DNA of 23,403 nucleotides, from positions 1 through 23,403 of the IMG/VR virus record IMGVR_UViG_3300044970_001247; one strand, given 5' to 3'. Under the pieces are notes generated by a model. The model made no database searches. It worked only from the letters and a program-made list of their open reading frames with translations, and was not told the origin of the DNA. The stretch is from a virus. Below, piece after piece: positions 21,001-23,403 of this stretch. The translations under genes were made by a program, and so were the position numbers. Every line of letters starts with the position of its first letter. The first letter of the stretch is position 1.

Positions 21001-23403
21001 AACGAGTACTCTCTGCCGAAGTGGTCGACTCTCTCGCCAGCTTCGGTGAAGTTTCTGTATGCCTTATCAGACTCCGACATCGTCTCGTCGACTGGGTCAA
21101 GACCCTGCTCAATGCGCTCTTGGCGGTCTCGTGCACGGCGCTCTGCGCCCTGGAGGAACACAGGCTGCTGTTGGCGGATCTCCATAGCCACAACATCGTC
21201 GTAGTTGTTCTCGATGAGGTCGACGCCATCTAGGGTTCTACCTAGCTGGATATCATTGCCGATAACGAACCGGAGGCCCTCGTCAAACTCAATATTGGTC
21301 GGGCTATTATCTGTGTAGTCTGCAAAGTCTGCGACTCCAGGCGCCATGCTTGCTCGCTCGCCAACCGCGACAGTCCTAAACATCCGAACTGTGACAGGCT
21401 TACCTGTCTCAGCGTTGAGCATTGGTGTTCCGTCTTCGTTCTTTAGCTCAAGGTTGTACGGCTCCTCAACCATCTTGTAGGTAAACCCTGGCTCTCGAGT
21501 GTATTCAGAGCTGAGCAGGTACATACCCTGGAACTTGCCACCCTTTGCTGGCTTAAGTGGGGTGGTGATCTGCTGATCTGGGTCAAATGGCTCGCCGAAT
21601 CGGGCTGCATCTCTCTGACTGAGCAGCGTCTTGTCGTTATGTGCGAAGGTCATGTGGACAACAGGGTCAACATCGATTCTGAAGTACTTAAGTTCGCCAG
21701 TAATCGCTGGGTATTCAGCCCTATCGCCTAGCTTGAATGGCTTGCTGACACGTGAGCTTGGGCCAGCGTCGTCTTCGAGCGCCGATACCTCTTGTGCAAG
21801 CTTAAGACCGGTCTCGTCGCCAGCCTTGAATGCGTACATGCCCTTGCCGATGTAGTACGTGACGCCATCAATGGTGACCTGGCTCTGTCTGCTGCCAGTA
21901 ACGTCTACAATATAGACCTTGCCCATGGCATTTGAGACATCGTTGTAGATAGCATCTGCGATACCGTCCACAAGTGACGCATCTCTGGTGTACTTAGTGA
22001 ACGCACCAGGCACGATTGCGATCTCGTCTGGGGTACCAGGGGTGATATACGACGGATGCTTGTCGGCAAGGAGCTTCTTGATGGCCCGCAGTACCTCAAC
22101 TTCCTTCTTAGGGATGCGAGATACCCACTCTACGCGTGCGCTTGAGTCGGTGCTGATGTGCATACCGATTGTAGCTCTGCTTGTATTCGTCCTGCCTGGC
22201 TCTCCCTCGTTGACTGAGGCAAGTCCGGCGTATGGATTCTCAAATCCGTCGAACTTGTCGGTCACCAGTCCAAGTTCGTCGAGCGTCATGTACTGTGGGT
22301 GGACCTCTCCGTTGATGTCGAACGCGTATCGGCGGTACGGAGTGCCGGCCTTGTATGTAGCGTGCAGCTGTGCCTCGTCGTACACGTATCTGCCACGCTT
22401 GCCGCGTGACTGCGGAGGCTGCGCACCAGCAGCAAGCACCGCTTCGGAGATCTTGTATGGGTCCCTGTCGCCCGGATCTTCTGGGAGGACCTGCGCAGGA
22501 TCAATATCGGCACGCATTCGGATGTACTCGAAGATCGGATCGATCTGCTCGAGTGCGCGAAGGTACGGAAGTCCGGAGTATTTGTCGGTTCTGAGCCTGG
22601 ATGGCAGCGCCTCTCCAGCAAACTCTGAGTCGATGTCCTGCTCGATCCCGGCAAGCAAGTTGGTAACTAGGTACAAGCGCTTTGCAACCTCTGGGTGGCT
22701 CATCAGCGGACCAAGATCTGCGGCATTCTTCTGGATTCTGGCTAGTACGCGCTTCAGGTCGTTGTTCACGCGCTTGATTTTGACCTCTGCGGCCTGGGCA
22801 TCAGCCCCTGGGTACGTGTATGCCGGCGCATCTGCGCCAGTCTTGGCGAATGCGCTCTGTGGAACGCCAGCGTTCTCTAGGATTCTGGTGATGAGGACGT
22901 CATTTTCGCCCTTACCAAGCTCGATTGTCTTGGTCAGGATGCGGTCGCGCATGAATCGGATGGCAGCCTGCACGTCGATTTCGCGCCCTTGCGCTCTTTT
23001 TAGCATGCCGACGTTCGGTAGGAACCCTTCGTCGATCATAGTGTAGATCTCTTCGCTCACAGGAGCCTGAGCATCAAGCATCGCAATCACGAGGGCAGCT
23101 GAAACAAGCTTATCGGTAGGGAGGAATGCGATCCTACCAGCTCTGGTAAGGACCTTCGCCTCCTCAGCCTGCATCGCCCGTAGCGCCTGCTGCAGGTTGT
23201 ACCCCTGCGCTGTGCTCTCCGTCATAGCAAGATCCCTAATATTCTTAGACGCCTTGTCGAGAAGCGAGCCCTTCTCGCCCTCAGCCTGGGCCATCGCGTT
23301 CAGCATGTCCGCAGTCTGCTCAGTTTCTACTTGGCTTAGCGCATACTGGCCCTTCTTTGAGCGAAATGCCCGTAGGCGCTCGCCTTCTGATGGGTCTGGA
23401 TTC
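18000..23403 (-). CDS. Giant protein, at least 1800 aa, N-terminus beyond the window; possible ejection or polyvalent protein
   Basis: Partial gene. An internal ATG at 23306 gives 1768 residues, but it has no good Shine-Dalgarno and the frame stays open for 32 more codons to the window edge (encoding ERLRAFRSKKGQYALSQVET just upstream), so the true start is outside. No family recognised. From the 23306 Met: residues 1-260 helical; about 360-700 mixed alpha/beta, including YYIGKGMYAF at 484-493; about 800-1000 helical; about 1000-1140 acidic and low complexity; about 1150-1340 mixed; and residues about 1598-1720 a Gly/Ala-rich hydrophobic region with glycine-zipper spacing (e.g. ITGSVVGGIAGTGAG), likely to interact with membrane. 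Such a C-terminus on a giant phage protein is typical of ejected internal proteins. The role is inferred from this and from linkage to fibre and head genes. Confidence 0.65.
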   Translation of the reverse strand, partial: NPDPSEGERLRAFRSKKGQYALSQVETEQTADMLNAMAQAEGEKGSLLDKASKNIRDLAMTESTAQGYNLQQALRAMQAEEAKVLTRAGRIAFLPTDKLVSAALVIAMLDAQAPVSEEIYTMIDEGFLPNVGMLKRAQGREIDVQAAIRFMRDRILTKTIELGKGENDVLITRILENAGVPQSAFAKTGADAPAYTYPGADAQAAEVKIKRVNNDLKRVLARIQKNAADLGPLMSHPEVAKRLYLVTNLLAGIEQDIDSEFAGEALPSRLRTDKYSGLPYLRALEQIDPIFEYIRMRADIDPAQVLPEDPGDRDPYKISEAVLAAGAQPPQSRGKRGRYVYDEAQLHATYKAGTPYRRYAFDINGEVHPQYMTLDELGLVTDKFDGFENPYAGLASVNEGEPGRTNTSRATIGMHISTDSSARVEWVSRIPKKEVEVLRAIKKLLADKHPSYITPGTPDEIAIVPGAFTKYTRDASLVDGIADAIYNDVSNAMGKVYIVDVTGSRQSQVTIDGVTYYIGKGMYAFKAGDETGLKLAQEVSALEDDAGPSSRVSKPFKLGDRAEYPAITGELKYFRIDVDPVVHMTFAHNDKTLLSQRDAARFGEPFDPDQQITTPLKPAKGGKFQGMYLLSSEYTREPGFTYKMVEEPYNLELKNEDGTPMLNAETGKPVTVRMFRTVAVGERASMAPGVADFADYTDNSPTNIEFDEGLRFVIGNDIQLGRTLDGVDLIENNYDDVVAMEIRQQQPVFLQGAERRARDRQERIEQGLDPVDETMSESDKAYRNFTEAGERVDHFGREYSFADHGEYDTDSPFATSVAETRTKERMQALAPGAGGEAPVEADVKALPQFTMEDFMRPEGLTPESQRALDQLVADYFYILRVRARDVSQMVPNPNFVEREGQIGWRALRGVVKLRGEMLRDLGYRRALALHRYQTREPAILNAVLFDIFAATGDKLDVANELTKQVYTDIEVEDNFVSTRKGKPSFRDTPIVDDADALAREFAFSVARRMLRERTPNVYSTSTEMMAESETSAEERAAEAERSGGSAEAVTDYKSELAQIAAQANMDEGQTTPYTGVEIGESLQHTLEDGRTISASSPDGKEWVQAIMERERQGKIPEKVLTNMINALETAEEEAAIKALRSRIKGKEAPAPQPIDAPVAKRPAPRVNRVLDPMSVDERRAFANRAWALYSEHVAADGDGDAFVKTINRALSAATTVKGKENRFNQILNFVFDNNGTVMVPDVYFTDVNGNKTYPEPKVKNPQYNSAARRGSAFDATFTVEEMEKFVTEMSTMRTSKLAGGLREIIRYAKAQNKSAGKKKQLRFYLTMDPKTGMPKFSLSVSPTYPSQKSVSTPYAPGGVDREGKVKAGGEAFDDPFATMQGDANRLQSLTADDIEAVIRSAGADSAIKVVRRESEILSQAEGVASAEDFARAQPYDLVFTEGFDADEISGSLFDELPDHVKGDDRSKVMKIILDAAVRARFFQIMKTDLDQQGIDSSFITEDDLDPSAFKKVETPEGSKYALKPRLEQDGTFAGPFSRRGKGPVRTLKLRDIDGDDRTSRALKAVLERIKQGGTYAEQLDMDEAARQAANVLDFRNKALGLERTSAPSAPEEPIDILATNERQSNKLPRFTPGAKAGIAGGTIAGTLAAYLQFGADEEAKQMALASLPSQVGFEALGAIPKVGGPVAAATGLGLTYATGGDMLRALAGITGSVVGGIAGTGAGLFTGPGAFVSGLAGSTAGYMIADNLYSAVTGKSPASQVPNNVARSNSLMEQRTRTPGVRDVMPVVNRDIAELERMGG

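Noticed and set aside
21988-23046. Plus-strand open frame of 352 codons
   Set aside because: Also antisense to the giant gene, with Ser/Arg-rich shadow composition and no domain or coupling with other genes.
1-23403. CRISPR arrays, tRNA genes, insertion sequences, attachment sites
   Set aside because: No regularly spaced repeats, cloverleaf-type sequences, transposase genes or terminal inverted repeats were seen; coding genes fill almost every base.

Overview
The window is a segment of a tailed double-stranded DNA phage (Caudoviricetes) genome. Every supported gene lies on the minus strand, so it reads from high to low coordinates. The phage assignment rests on a complete large terminase (Walker A, Walker B and three nuclease aspartates), a portal-sized protein directly downstream, a coiled-coil scaffold candidate paired with an N4-gp56-type major capsid protein, a collar-domain tail fibre and a holin-like membrane protein. 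The host cannot be read from the sequence. There are no tRNAs, integrase, replication genes or host genes here. The small basic proteins and the holin-like protein resemble, from memory, those of uncultured aquatic phages; that is a weak clue only.

Layout in transcription order. (1) 23403-18000: a giant protein whose frame is still open at the window edge, with a glycine/alanine-rich hydrophobic C-terminus. (2) 18000-17605: a small HExxH metallopeptidase-like protein. (3) 17566-15497: a tail fibre with collar domain and many HxH motifs, after the largest non-coding gap in the window (38 bases). (4) 15488-14674: a zinc-ribbon-like miniprotein, a Cys/His plus helix-turn-helix protein that is a candidate small terminase, and a holin-like protein. 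(5) 14671-13229: five small, strongly basic genes that touch or overlap. (6) 13232-9467: large terminase and portal. (7) 9467-1573: two very large unrecognised proteins (928 and 1702 aa). (8) 1562-12: scaffold and major capsid protein.

Packing is extreme. Four junctions are TAATG (stop and start sharing one base), and most others overlap by 4 to 23 bases or are separated by under 20. This points to one or a few long late transcripts with translational coupling. The strongest Shine-Dalgarno sequences sit before genes whose products are needed in many copies or at a set time: capsid, scaffold, fibre and holin.

The three giant genes fill about 13.3 kb of 23.4 kb. Their linkage to portal, capsid and fibre genes, their mostly helical character and their hydrophobic Gly/Ala segments suggest internal virion or ejection proteins, perhaps polyvalent proteins carried into the host cell. 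No catalytic domain could be named with confidence. No tape-measure, major tail tube, sheath or baseplate gene is visible, which fits a short-tailed (podovirus-like) virion, although the rest of the genome is not shown.
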